DNA of 64,000 nt from an uncultured Prevotellaceae bacterium (lineage in GTDB: Bacteria; Bacteroidota; Bacteroidia; Bacteroidales; Bacteroidaceae), in assembly GCA_900315105.1 (NCBI GenBank), contig OMXX01000007.1, forward strand, positions 45,585 through 109,584, given 5' to 3'. The notes under the pieces were generated by a model. It saw only the letters and a program-made list of their open reading frames with translations. It ran no database searches and was not told the origin of the DNA. How positions within the stretch are numbered: position 1 is the stretch's first letter; each line of letters begins with the position of its first letter. Made by a program: the position numbers and the translations under genes. Of this stretch, positions 1 to 7,690 are shown one piece after another.

Positions 1-1
1 C

Positions 2-223
2 TTCCCTAAGTGTACAAGTTTCTACGGCAAGACAGACGGTGAGCGTACAATAAATAATTCAACGGATCTCGCTATGTACCTCCTTGAGGTTGGACACGTT
101 GCTACAGTAGGCGGAGACGCATTCGGCGACCCAGAATGTTTCCGCATGAGCTATGCCACAAGCGATGACAATATCCGTGAGGCAATGCGACGTATCAAAG
201 ACTGCCTTTCACGTTTGCATTAA
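2..223 (+). CDS. PLP-dependent aminotransferase, class I/II (C-terminal fragment)
   Basis: The gene enters from the left edge of the window, so only about 73 C-terminal residues are visible. They include GDAFGDPECFRMSYATS and NIREAMRRI, which match the small-domain end of fold-type I aspartate-type aminotransferases; the Arg of the FRMSYA block is the residue that normally binds the substrate alpha-carboxylate. The enzyme would move an amino group between an amino acid and a 2-oxo acid in the cytoplasm. The exact substrate cannot be told from this piece. About 190 bases separate it from exbB, which has its own promoter element, so it is probably not in that operon. Confidence 0.8.
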   Translation, partial: FPKCTSFYGKTDGERTINNSTDLAMYLLEVGHVATVGGDAFGDPECFRMSYATSDDNIREAMRRIKDCLSRLH

Positions 224-275
224 AAAAAATAGTGTTAAAAGTTCTTAATCATAAGTGAAGTTCAATTTTAATTTG

Positions 276-283
276 TATCTTTG
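276..283 (+). promoter_or_regulatory. Bacteroidetes-type -7 element upstream of exbB
   Basis: TATCTTTG fits the TAnnTTTG element used by the Bacteroidetes primary sigma factor. No clear TTTG sits at the -33 distance. It would give a leader of about 130 bases in front of the ExbB gene. Confidence 0.5.
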
Positions 284-415
284 CGTTCGGAAACGGGAGG
301 AAAGCCTTATATCGGCATTCAATTATGTTCAAACTTAAGAACTCTTTAACCGTAAATCAGAAAGAAAAATTCATTAACTCAAAATTTTATTTAACAACTT
401 AAACTAAAAAAAATT

Positions 416-1246
416 ATGGCAGCTACACAAAAGCCAGCCCCAAAGAAGTCTTCTGGCTTCCAGGGCGTTCGTAATGCGTTTTGGATCATCGCAGCAATGT
501 TCGTTGTTGCAGTATGTATCTACAAGTTTGTTCTCGGTGCACCTGATAACTTCGTAGGCGGTGACCCAGATGGTGAGGTTCTCAATGGTAACATTGCAGG
601 TACTATCTACAAAGGTGGTATTGTTGTACCAGTGCTGATCACATTGATGCTCACAGTGCTTTGTCTTTCTATCGAGCGTTTCTTCGCTCAGAAGACAGCT
701 TTCGGTAAGATGGCAACTACAAAGTTCGTTATCGCAATCAAGGCAGCTCTCGCAAAGAACGATTTCGTTGAGGCTCAGAACCTCTGCGACAAGCAGCGCG
801 GTACAATCGCTAACGTTGTTGGCGCTTCTCTCAAGGCTTACAAGGAAGTTGAGGCTCTTCAGGGTGTAAAGAAGGCTCAGAAGATCTCTAAGATCCAGCA
901 GGCTCACGAGGAAGCAGTTCAGCTCGAGATGCCAACTCTTCAGATGAACATGCCTATCCTTGCTACTCTCGTAACACTTGGTACTCTTACCGCTCTGTTC
1001 GGTACTGTAACCGGTATGATCAAGTCATTCGCTGCTCTTGCATCTGGTGGTGGTGGTGACTCTGTTGCTTTGTCAACTGGTATTTCTGAGGCCCTTATCA
1101 ATACCGCTCTCGGTATCTTGACATCATGGCTCGCTGTAATCTCTTACAACTTCTACTCTAACCGTATCGACAAGCTCACATACGCTCTCGACGAGGTTGG
1201 TTACACTATTGCTCAGACATACGAGGCAAACCACGACGAGGCTTAA
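416..1246 (+). CDS. exbB: ExbB/TolQ/MotA family proton channel protein
   Basis: Inner-membrane subunit of the proton channel that energises TonB for outer-membrane transport. Of 276 residues, hydrophobic segments lie near 22-42, 71-90, 175-200 and 235-255. The last two contain the Gly/Thr-rich stretch TALFGTVTGMIKSF and the ISEALINTALGI block typical of the family, which line the channel. The extra N-terminal membrane segment is common in Bacteroidetes members. It is first in a tight same-strand set of exbB, exbD, exbD, tonB (gaps of 32, 3 and 36 bases), a standard Bacteroidetes arrangement. The ATG follows an A-rich stretch rather than a Shine-Dalgarno site. Confidence 0.92.
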   Translation: MAATQKPAPKKSSGFQGVRNAFWIIAAMFVVAVCIYKFVLGAPDNFVGGDPDGEVLNGNIAGTIYKGGIVVPVLITLMLTVLCLSIERFFAQKTAFGKMATTKFVIAIKAALAKNDFVEAQNLCDKQRGTIANVVGASLKAYKEVEALQGVKKAQKISKIQQAHEEAVQLEMPTLQMNMPILATLVTLGTLTALFGTVTGMIKSFAALASGGGGDSVALSTGISEALINTALGILTSWLAVISYNFYSNRIDKLTYALDEVGYTIAQTYEANHDEA

Positions 1247-1278
1247 GTTTTTACTAACCCTTTAAAACATTTATCACT

Positions 1279-1890
1279 ATGGGTAAAGTAAAACTTAAGA
1301 AACAAGACATCTGGATCGATATGACGCCTATGTCAGACGTGATGGTGCTGTTGCTCTGTTTCTTCATGCTGACCTCTACTTTTACAAAGCCAGAGCCAGT
1401 GAAGGTTGTTGAGCCACAGTCTATTGCCGAGATTAAGGTGCCTGAGAAGGATGTGCTGAACATTCTTGTCGATAAGGAAGGCAAGGTGTTCATGAGTATG
1501 GATAACCAGTTCAACCTGGGTGACGCTGCAATGGACGTTACCGATCAGTTCGGTATCACATTGACAAAACAGCAGTTGGCTAATTTCAAGTCAGATCCAA
1601 TGTTCGGTGCTCCAATGAATGTTATTGAGAAGTTCCTCAACATGGAGGAAAGCCAGCGCCGTGAGGGCTTGAAAGAACTTGGTATTCCATTGGATAGTAT
1701 TGATGGTGGAAAGAGTGAGTTCCAGATGTGGGTTAAGGCAGCAAAGAATGCCAATTCTGACATCAAGGTTGCTATCAAGGCCGACAAGGATACTCCTTAT
1801 AAAATCATCAAGCGTGTAATGTCGGAGCTTCAGGATATTAACGAGAACCGTTACTACCTGATCACTTCGCTCAAATCACAGGAGGATTAA
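1279..1890 (+). CDS. exbD: ExbD/TolR family biopolymer transport protein (first copy)
   Basis: Single-pass inner-membrane partner of ExbB. The N-terminus reads KKQDIWIDMTPMSDVMVLLLCFFML; the DMTPMSD motif and the Asp at the start of the membrane helix (the proton-carrying residue in ExbD) are present. The remaining 170 residues are periplasmic. At 203 residues it is longer than E. coli ExbD (about 140), with an inserted stretch in the middle of the periplasmic domain, as in many Bacteroidetes. It is followed after 3 bases by a second ExbD paralogue, so the channel may hold an ExbD heterodimer. Confidence 0.9.
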   Translation: MGKVKLKKQDIWIDMTPMSDVMVLLLCFFMLTSTFTKPEPVKVVEPQSIAEIKVPEKDVLNILVDKEGKVFMSMDNQFNLGDAAMDVTDQFGITLTKQQLANFKSDPMFGAPMNVIEKFLNMEESQRREGLKELGIPLDSIDGGKSEFQMWVKAAKNANSDIKVAIKADKDTPYKIIKRVMSELQDINENRYYLITSLKSQED

Positions 1891-1893
1891 GCC

Positions 1894-2538
1894 ATGGCAA
1901 AAGTAAAGAAAAGTAGACAGAAAAAACAGCAGACTCGAGTAGACTTCACCCCTATGGTGGATATGATGATGCTGTTGATCACCTTCTTCATGCTCTGTAC
2001 CACTTTGGCTAAGCCTCAGACAATGGAATTGAGTATGCCTACCAACGATAATGTTGATGATGCCGAGAAGACTGTTACAAAGGAGTCTTATACTATCACA
2101 ATGTTCCTTGGAGCAGATAATCAGATCTACTATGTAGAAGGTCAGATCAAGCCAGAAGATCCTACTTGTCTGAAGAAGACTACATGGGGTAAGGACGGCA
2201 TCCGCAAGGCACTCATTGGTCACGTTACAGAGGACGGCACTCAGCCTATTCTTGATGTAATGACTGCAAAGGCTAAGCTTGATGAATTCAAGGTGAAGAA
2301 CCCAACAATGACTCAGGCTCAGTACGATGAAAGGCTCAAGGCAATCAAGAAGGGTGAGCTTGAAAGTGGAAAAATCGAGACAATGACCATCATCATCAAG
2401 GCTACAGATAACTCAAATTATCTCAACCTTATTGATGCTCTTGACGAGATGCAGATTTGCTCTGTATCTAAGTATGTAATTGATAAGATTAACGACAACG
2501 ATAAGAAGCTTCTCGAAGCTGCCGGTGTCAAGGAGTAA
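1894..2538 (+). CDS. exbD: ExbD/TolR family biopolymer transport protein (second copy)
   Basis: Second ExbD paralogue, 214 residues. A basic N-terminus (KKSRQKKQQTR) is followed by DFTPMVDMMMLLITFFML, again with the essential Asp at the head of the single membrane helix. The periplasmic part carries an insertion of roughly 60 residues (around 70-140) relative to enterobacterial ExbD. The tight spacing to the neighbouring exbD and tonB suggests co-transcription and a mixed ExbB/ExbD/ExbD' channel. The role is known from the family; the heteromeric assembly is inferred. Confidence 0.9.
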   Translation: MAKVKKSRQKKQQTRVDFTPMVDMMMLLITFFMLCTTLAKPQTMELSMPTNDNVDDAEKTVTKESYTITMFLGADNQIYYVEGQIKPEDPTCLKKTTWGKDGIRKALIGHVTEDGTQPILDVMTAKAKLDEFKVKNPTMTQAQYDERLKAIKKGELESGKIETMTIIIKATDNSNYLNLIDALDEMQICSVSKYVIDKINDNDKKLLEAAGVKE

Positions 2539-2574
2539 TCTATTAGTAACTTTAACTTAAGAAAGGAAAAGAAA

Positions 2575-3414
2575 ATGTCACAAATAGATCTTATTGACAA
2601 TAGGTGGTCGGACTTAATGTTCGAGAACCGTAACAAAGAGTACGGTGCTTATGTTCTTCGTCGTCAGACTACAGCGCGTAACATCAAATCAATTATCATC
2701 GTACTTATCCTCTTCGCTCTCGTAATGGCATACATGGTTGCTATGAATGCTTATAATGAGTATCAGAAGGCACACATGGCACAGACTCAGGTAACTGAGC
2801 TTACTGCTCTTCAAGAGCAGAAGAAGGAAGCTAAGGTTGAGCGTAAGGAGATCATCAAGCAGGAGAAGGTTGAGCAGGTTGTAGAGAAGGTAAAGAGCTC
2901 TATCAAGTTCACCGCACCTGTGATCAAGAAGGATAATGAGGTAAACCCAGAGGACGAGATGAAGTCTCAGGACGAAATCATGAACTCTAAGGTAGCCGTA
3001 GGTTTCGCTAACGTTATCGGTAACGATGAGTCTGGTGAAGTGCTCAAGGCTAAGGAGCAGCTCATTACAGAGCCAGTTAAGCCAAAGGAAGAAGAGAACA
3101 AGGTGTTCGACGTAGTAGAACAGATGCCTTCTTTCCCAGGCGGTATGAATGCTCTTATGGATTACCTCAGAAAGGCTATCAAGTACCCACCAGTAGCAGA
3201 GGAAAACGGTATCCAGGGTCGTGTAGTATGTACATTCGTTGTAGAGCGTGACGGTAGTGTAACTGACGTCCGAGTTGCAAAGTCTGTTGACCCATCTCTC
3301 GACAAGGAGGCTGTTCGCGTGGTTAGCGCAATGCCTAAGTGGATTCCTGGTAAGCAGAATGGTCAGTCTGTACGTGTAAAGTACACACTCCCTGTAACAT
3401 TCCGTCTCCAGTAA
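2575..3414 (+). CDS. tonB: TonB energy transducer (first copy)
   Basis: Couples the ExbB/ExbD proton channel to TonB-dependent receptors in the outer membrane. Residues 1-30 hold the block DLIDNRWSDLMFENRNKEYGAYVLRR, common in Bacteroidetes TonB; a membrane helix follows at about 38-58, then a Lys/Glu-rich periplasmic spacer (about 75-180), then the TonB C-terminal domain (about 185-279) with YPPVAEENGIQGRVVC and the closing LPVTFRL. Length 279 is usual. It ends the exbB operon just before a terminator hairpin. A near-identical paralogue lies at 33918-34757 on the other strand. The window contains three candidate client receptors (two SusC and one TPR-receptor). Confidence 0.93.
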   Translation: MSQIDLIDNRWSDLMFENRNKEYGAYVLRRQTTARNIKSIIIVLILFALVMAYMVAMNAYNEYQKAHMAQTQVTELTALQEQKKEAKVERKEIIKQEKVEQVVEKVKSSIKFTAPVIKKDNEVNPEDEMKSQDEIMNSKVAVGFANVIGNDESGEVLKAKEQLITEPVKPKEEENKVFDVVEQMPSFPGGMNALMDYLRKAIKYPPVAEENGIQGRVVCTFVVERDGSVTDVRVAKSVDPSLDKEAVRVVSAMPKWIPGKQNGQSVRVKYTLPVTFRLQ

Positions 3415-3462
3415 TACTTGAATGTTTTCTGTGGATTTCCGCAGAATACGATACATTAAACT

Positions 3463-3505
3463 TTGAGCTCTCTCACTCTCCCGTAGAGGAGGGAGCTCAA
3501 TTTTA
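3463..3505 (+). terminator. Rho-independent terminator after tonB
   Basis: TTGAGCTC at 3463-3470 pairs with GAGCTCAA at 3493-3500, with partial pairing inside, and is followed by TTTTAT. It closes the exbB-exbD-exbD-tonB operon. Confidence 0.7.
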
Positions 3506-3579
3506 TCATATAAGGTGCCATATCTGACACCTTCACTACAGCCAAGACAATTTCAAAAAATTCATTATTAACCCGAACA

Positions 3580-4554
3580 ATGAAATCAATTGCATCAACA
3601 CTCGTAATCTTCATAGCATCTATGCTCACATTCGGCATGCTGTCCTCTTGTAAAGAAAAAAAGAAGGACCCAAATGCGCGCACAGATACATACGCCACCG
3701 GAAAGATAACATTCGGTGCTGATGAGAGTTTTATGCCAATCATCGATGAAGAGATGGAGGTTTTCCATCATACCTATAAAGATGCTCATGTAACTCCGAA
3801 ATACATGAGCGAGTCAGAAGGAATGAACCTTCTTCTTAAAGACAAGCTTCTCATGATGTTCACAACACGTGATTTCAAGAAAAGCGAATATGACAATCTG
3901 AAGGCGCGTCAACGCTTCCCTATGACAATACATATTGGTTATGATGCACTTGCCATAATAGCCAACAAGAATAATACAGACTCATGCATCTGCGTGGATG
4001 ATGTAAAGAGAATCCTTACAGGTGAGGCTCTTAACTGGAAAGACATATATCCAGCAAGCGCTTCACGCGGAGAAATTGTAGTGGCATTCGACAACAAGAC
4101 ATCAAGCACAGTACACTACGTAGAGGACTCAATCCTCGGTGGAAAGCCTATCACAACTCCTAATGCTTTCGCAACAAAGAAAACAGCTGACGTGATAAAG
4201 TATGTTGAGGAACATCCAAACGCTATCGGAATTATAGGCAGCAACTGGCTAAACGACAAGCGTGACACGACAAACCTCACATTCAACCGCAATATCCGAG
4301 TAATGCTCGTTTCAAAACATGCACCGGCAACATGGAAGAACTCATATAAGCCATATCAAGGCTATATCTACAACGACAAATACCCATTCATCCGCAGACT
4401 TTATGCACTTCTGAATGATGAACGTGGCAGATATGGACTTCCACATGGTTTCGCACAGTTCATAATCTCCCAGAAAGGACAGTTGATTCTCTTCAAGGCT
4501 GGTCTGCTTCCTGCATATGGAAATATCGCCATAAGAGAGGTAAAGGTCAATTAA
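3580..4554 (+). CDS. PstS-like phosphate-binding lipoprotein
   Basis: A 324-residue protein with a lipoprotein signal (hydrophobic stretch then LSSC, so Cys near residue 24 would be lipidated). The body looks like the periplasmic phosphate-binding protein PstS: an opening KITFGADESFMPIIDEEM, a central DALAIIANK segment, the LTGEALNWKDI loop with following SSTVHYVED, and a GIIGSNWL segment. Most likely it binds phosphate or a similar anion at the periplasmic face. No pst transporter genes are in view. Comparable PstS-like genes often sit next to ExbB/TonB and TPR genes in Bacteroidetes, so an envelope role linked to TonB is possible. Confidence 0.75.
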   Translation: MKSIASTLVIFIASMLTFGMLSSCKEKKKDPNARTDTYATGKITFGADESFMPIIDEEMEVFHHTYKDAHVTPKYMSESEGMNLLLKDKLLMMFTTRDFKKSEYDNLKARQRFPMTIHIGYDALAIIANKNNTDSCICVDDVKRILTGEALNWKDIYPASASRGEIVVAFDNKTSSTVHYVEDSILGGKPITTPNAFATKKTADVIKYVEEHPNAIGIIGSNWLNDKRDTTNLTFNRNIRVMLVSKHAPATWKNSYKPYQGYIYNDKYPFIRRLYALLNDERGRYGLPHGFAQFIISQKGQLILFKAGLLPAYGNIAIREVKVN

Positions 4555-4738
4555 AGTCAGGATAATATATAAGGAATTATTACTTTTTGCTCAAATTCCT
4601 TTTAAGAAAATAAAAAAACGGACGTATTTGGTTAAAATCCGTAAACTGATGCAACAAAATCAATTATAATACGTCAAATTAATAGATAACCCAAACAAGA
4701 CGGTAAATAAATAAAGACAAGAGTAAAATTTGCAAATT

Positions 4739-6166
4739 ATGAAAACAGCTAAATACATTATCATCGGAGCAATGATGACAGTCATCAGTGTTCCAACTAT
4801 GGCTCAGGATGCAACTTCAGCAATAGAACAGGCAACAAAGATTATTAAGTCTGGAGCTGAAGATAAAGACAAGCAGGTTACTGCAGTATTCAAAACAGTA
4901 AAGAAGGATGCAAAGGCTATTGCAGGTATCGGTCGCGCATATCTCAATGCAAAGGAATTTGACAATGCCGACAAGTACGCTGACCTTGCTATCAAGGCAA
5001 ACAAGAACTGTGCAGCAGGCTATGTACTCAAGGGTGACATCTGTGTAATGAAGGACGACGGTGGTGCAGCTTCAAGTTGGTTTGAGAATGCAAATACCAT
5101 GGATCCACAAGATCCAGAAGGTTATCGTCGCTATGCTCAGGTTAACGCAAAGGCAGACCCAGACGGTTCTATCGCAAAGCTTGAGCAGCTCCGTTCTATT
5201 GACCCTTCTTATCCTGTTGACCTTATTGCTGCTGAGATTCAGTCAAAGGCAGGCAGAGCAGATGCTGCAATAGAATACTACTCAAAGGTAAACCTTGACA
5301 AGATGGAGGACTACCAACTTGCTGACTATGCAAGTACTCTCTTCCTCAAGCAGAAGTATGATGAGTCTTTGAAGGTTTCAAGCTTCGGTAACAACAAGTT
5401 CCCACGCTATGGCTCCCTCAATCGTCTCTCTCTCTTGAACAACGTAAACCTTGAGAAGTACGAGGATGCAGTCAAGTATGGCGAGCGTCTCTTCAATTCT
5501 TCTGACGATATCAAATACAATGCGCTCGACTATATCAACTATGGTACAGCTCTTCAGAAGCTCAAGAGAAACGACGAAGCAATCCAAGCCTTTGAGAAAG
5601 TCGTTAACACCCGCACCTTCGACATGGAGCAGAGAATAAGCGTATATAAGAACCTCTCTGACGTTTACAAGTCAATGAGCGACTATCCAAAGGCTCTCGA
5701 ATACTACGATAAGTATGTTAAGGGCAATCAGGGCAAAATGACTGCTAACATCAAGAATGGTCTTGCTCTCCTTTACCGTTCTATGGCTCTCGAGGAGAGT
5801 GCTACCCCAGAACAGAAGCAGGAAGCAGTTGAAAAGGCTGATAAGGTATTCGCTGAGATTGCAGAGCAATTCCCTGCATTCAAGCAGAGTGTAACAGCAC
5901 AGCGCGCTAAGCTCGCCTTCATTCTTGACCCAGAGGATAAGGCAGGTGTAGCAAAGCCACACTTCGATCAGCTCATCGAGATTATCAATGGTCTTGACAG
6001 CAAGGACGCTTCTGATCTCGCTCAGCTCAAGCAGGCTCTTAGCTATAACATGGTTTACTTCGTAAAGGTTAACGAGGACATAGCAAAGGCAAAGGAATTT
6101 GCAAACAAGCTTCTCGAAATCGATCCTGAGAATGCGATGGCTAAGCAGGTTGCAGAGCTTCAGTAA
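4739..6166 (+). CDS. Secreted tetratricopeptide repeat protein
   Basis: A 475-residue protein with a cleavable signal peptide (MKTAKYIIIGAMMTVISVPTMAQ) followed almost entirely by helical TPR units, for example AGIGRAYLNAKEFDNADKYADLAIKAN, NYGTALQKLKRNDEAIQAFEKV and ALEYYDKYVKG. A TTG nine bases upstream is in frame, but the ATG at 4739 gives a standard signal peptide and is preferred. It probably acts as a periplasmic scaffold. Position after exbB/D, tonB and the PstS-like gene, with strong codon bias towards the same well-expressed style, suggests a role in the same envelope-energising system. A hairpin terminator follows. Confidence 0.8.
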   Translation: MKTAKYIIIGAMMTVISVPTMAQDATSAIEQATKIIKSGAEDKDKQVTAVFKTVKKDAKAIAGIGRAYLNAKEFDNADKYADLAIKANKNCAAGYVLKGDICVMKDDGGAASSWFENANTMDPQDPEGYRRYAQVNAKADPDGSIAKLEQLRSIDPSYPVDLIAAEIQSKAGRADAAIEYYSKVNLDKMEDYQLADYASTLFLKQKYDESLKVSSFGNNKFPRYGSLNRLSLLNNVNLEKYEDAVKYGERLFNSSDDIKYNALDYINYGTALQKLKRNDEAIQAFEKVVNTRTFDMEQRISVYKNLSDVYKSMSDYPKALEYYDKYVKGNQGKMTANIKNGLALLYRSMALEESATPEQKQEAVEKADKVFAEIAEQFPAFKQSVTAQRAKLAFILDPEDKAGVAKPHFDQLIEIINGLDSKDASDLAQLKQALSYNMVYFVKVNEDIAKAKEFANKLLEIDPENAMAKQVAELQ

Positions 6167-6207
6167 TACGTAAGAAACAATAGAATTAATTCATATTAAA
6201 TATTTTA

Positions 6208-6240
6208 AGCCCTTCGGTCATAAGACCGGAGGGCTAATAT
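6208..6240 (+). terminator. Terminator after the TPR gene
   Basis: AGCCCTTCGGTC (6208-6219) pairs with GACCGGAGGGCT (6224-6235) around an ATAA loop, with one G-U pair. There is only a weak T-run after it. Confidence 0.6.
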
Positions 6241-6287
6241 TATGCCCCAATAGAATCTGTCGTGCATTTTTCATAAGCTATACATGC

Positions 6288-6680
6288 ACTAATTTCCTTA
6301 TTGTTACCTGTTACTTGTTACCGAGCATGATTTCGCTCCCAAAAGAAACCGGGCTTGCATCCCTGATGTAGAAAGTAAATTATCAGCAAATCAAACCTGT
6401 AAATTAATTTCTTCGCAAAGCTCAGGCGGCAAGCTGAATCCTGATAAAATTTATTGCTAATTTACTTTCCAAATAATATGTTCGCGTAAGCTAGCCTTTC
6501 AAGTATGATGTTAACGAAATCAGGATTGTGTAAACCATTCCGGGAAACCGACAACCTTTCAAGTATGATGTCAACGAATGCAGTATAATAACAACTAAAA
6601 ACTGTAAACCAAAATCAGGAAAAGACATTTCCCAGAAAACATGTCGGTAACGGGTAACGGGTAACAATAAGAAAAATAGT
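6288..6680 (+). repeat. Gene-free island A of nested inverted repeats
   Basis: The left arm at about 6291-6326 repeats the word TTGTTACC/TGTTACTT and returns as GGTAACGGGTAACGGGTAAC at about 6646-6672. Inside are a second inverted pair (GAAAGTAAATTATCAGC near 6371 against TTGCTAATTTACTTTCC near 6460) and a direct pair CCTTTCAAGTATGATGT near 6496 and 6555. The stretch ending with TTCGCGTAAGCTAGCCTTTC (6442-6500) recurs in island B at 7184-7244. There is no credible reading frame. Islands A and B together fill the 1.5 kb between the TPR gene and the GH2 gene. Confidence 0.75.
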
Positions 6681-6769
6681 GTAAACTGCTGCCTATATTT
6701 AATATTTGTATATATAATAAGGTATATAAACTCCTTAGAAAGATTTAGTAAATTTCTTGGCCATGCACT

Positions 6770-7490
6770 AAAATCCTTATTGTTACCTGTTACTTGTTAC
6801 CGAGCGAGATTTCGCTCCCAAAAGAAACCAGGCTTACGCCTCAGAAAGTAAATTATTGAATATCACGCAGTTGAAAGAGCTCTGAAGGAGCGGTACCTAA
6901 AAGGGCAGTCCGTTAGGGCTGTTATATTTGCCGATATTTGGGGGATGAGGTCTGTAGGACCGACACCTATTGTATTTATCTATGTTTTTAGGTGTCGCAC
7001 TTACAGCGCTCCTTTAATCACACATATACAGAATAACAGCCCTTACGGACTGCCCTATTAGGTGTCGGGCTTTGGCTTTCCCTTCGGCCGCCGACCTCTT
7101 CGACGTTCAGCCCTCACAGTCTTGAATTATTCGCTGATGCTCATCAAGTTGAAGCAAGTCGTCGAACTCACGTTAAATTAATTTACTGATAAAATTTATT
7201 GCTAATTTGTTTTCCAAATAATATATTCGCGTAAACGAGCCTTTCTCTTGGTAAAAGATTGGTAAGATAGAGAACTTATTTTTGCTTGTTGAGCCTTGCT
7301 AGAACTTTCTTTCAACTCCCTTCCGATGCAGATCGGTTGTAGGTCCGTTGTAAGTCCGTTGTAAGTCCGTTGATGCTCCATCGATTGGAGCGAACCTAAA
7401 GCGAAGGCATAGCGAAGGCATAGCGGAGGTATAACTGCAGTTCTACCCCTATAGTAACAAGTAACAGGTAACAATAAGGATTTTAGTGTA
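6770..7490 (+). repeat. Gene-free island B, paralogous to island A
   Basis: It opens with CACTAAAATCCTTATTGTTACC (a longer word cluster) and closes at about 7446-7485 with its reverse complement ending in AATAAGGATTTTAGTG, so the whole 700 bases are bounded by inverted arms. Nested inside are the 170-base palindromic element (6853-7070), a TCGTCGAACTCACGTTA-type repeat (7115-7175), the direct repeat shared with island A (7184-7244) and a word array (7320-7440) where AGTCCGTTGTA units pass through CTCCATCGATTGGAG into GCGAAGGCATA units. Reading frames here are poor in known motifs and I treat them as noncoding. Confidence 0.75.
6853..7070 (+). repeat. Palindromic dispersed element, copy A
   Basis: About 175 bases match 60859-61036 nearly base for base. 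AAGGAGCGGTACC near the left pairs with GGTGTCGC...GCGCTCCTTT near the right, and AGGGCAGTCCGTTAGGGCTG (6900s) pairs with CAGCCCTTACGGACTGCCCT at about 7037-7056. The extra right arm is missing in copy B. It may be transcribed and folded; no open frame is conserved by it. Confidence 0.8.
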
Positions 7491-7631
7491 AGCGTACCTA
7501 ATTTCAAACATAGTACCACCATCAGGATATGCTCTATTGGGTAGGACTATGAATAATTCGGAGTAACTTTTTGAGAGCATAAAGTTTTTTTCTGGTTTTT
7601 GTTTTTACCAGACACCAATAATAAAATGCGA

Positions 7632-7673
7632 AACAGCGCTAATCATTTCCAAATCGGAATAATTAGCGCTGTT
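7632..7673 (-). terminator. Hairpin after the GH2 gene
   Basis: AACAGCGCTAAT (7632-7643) pairs with ATTAGCGCTGTT (7662-7673), extended inward by TTCC/GGAA. It lies 18 bases past the GH2 stop codon on the minus strand. Confidence 0.65.
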
Positions 7674-7690
7674 CTTGAATATCTAAGATA

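Noticed and set aside
2689..3456. 255-codon minus-strand open frame
   Set aside because: Antisense shadow of tonB; Leu/Tyr-rich text without motifs.
6853..7070. Miniature transposon with clear target repeats
   Set aside because: I could not find flanking direct repeats around either copy, so only a dispersed palindrome is claimed.
7202..7522. 106-codon minus-strand open frame
   Set aside because: It is made of word-array DNA, has no domain text and no start signal.
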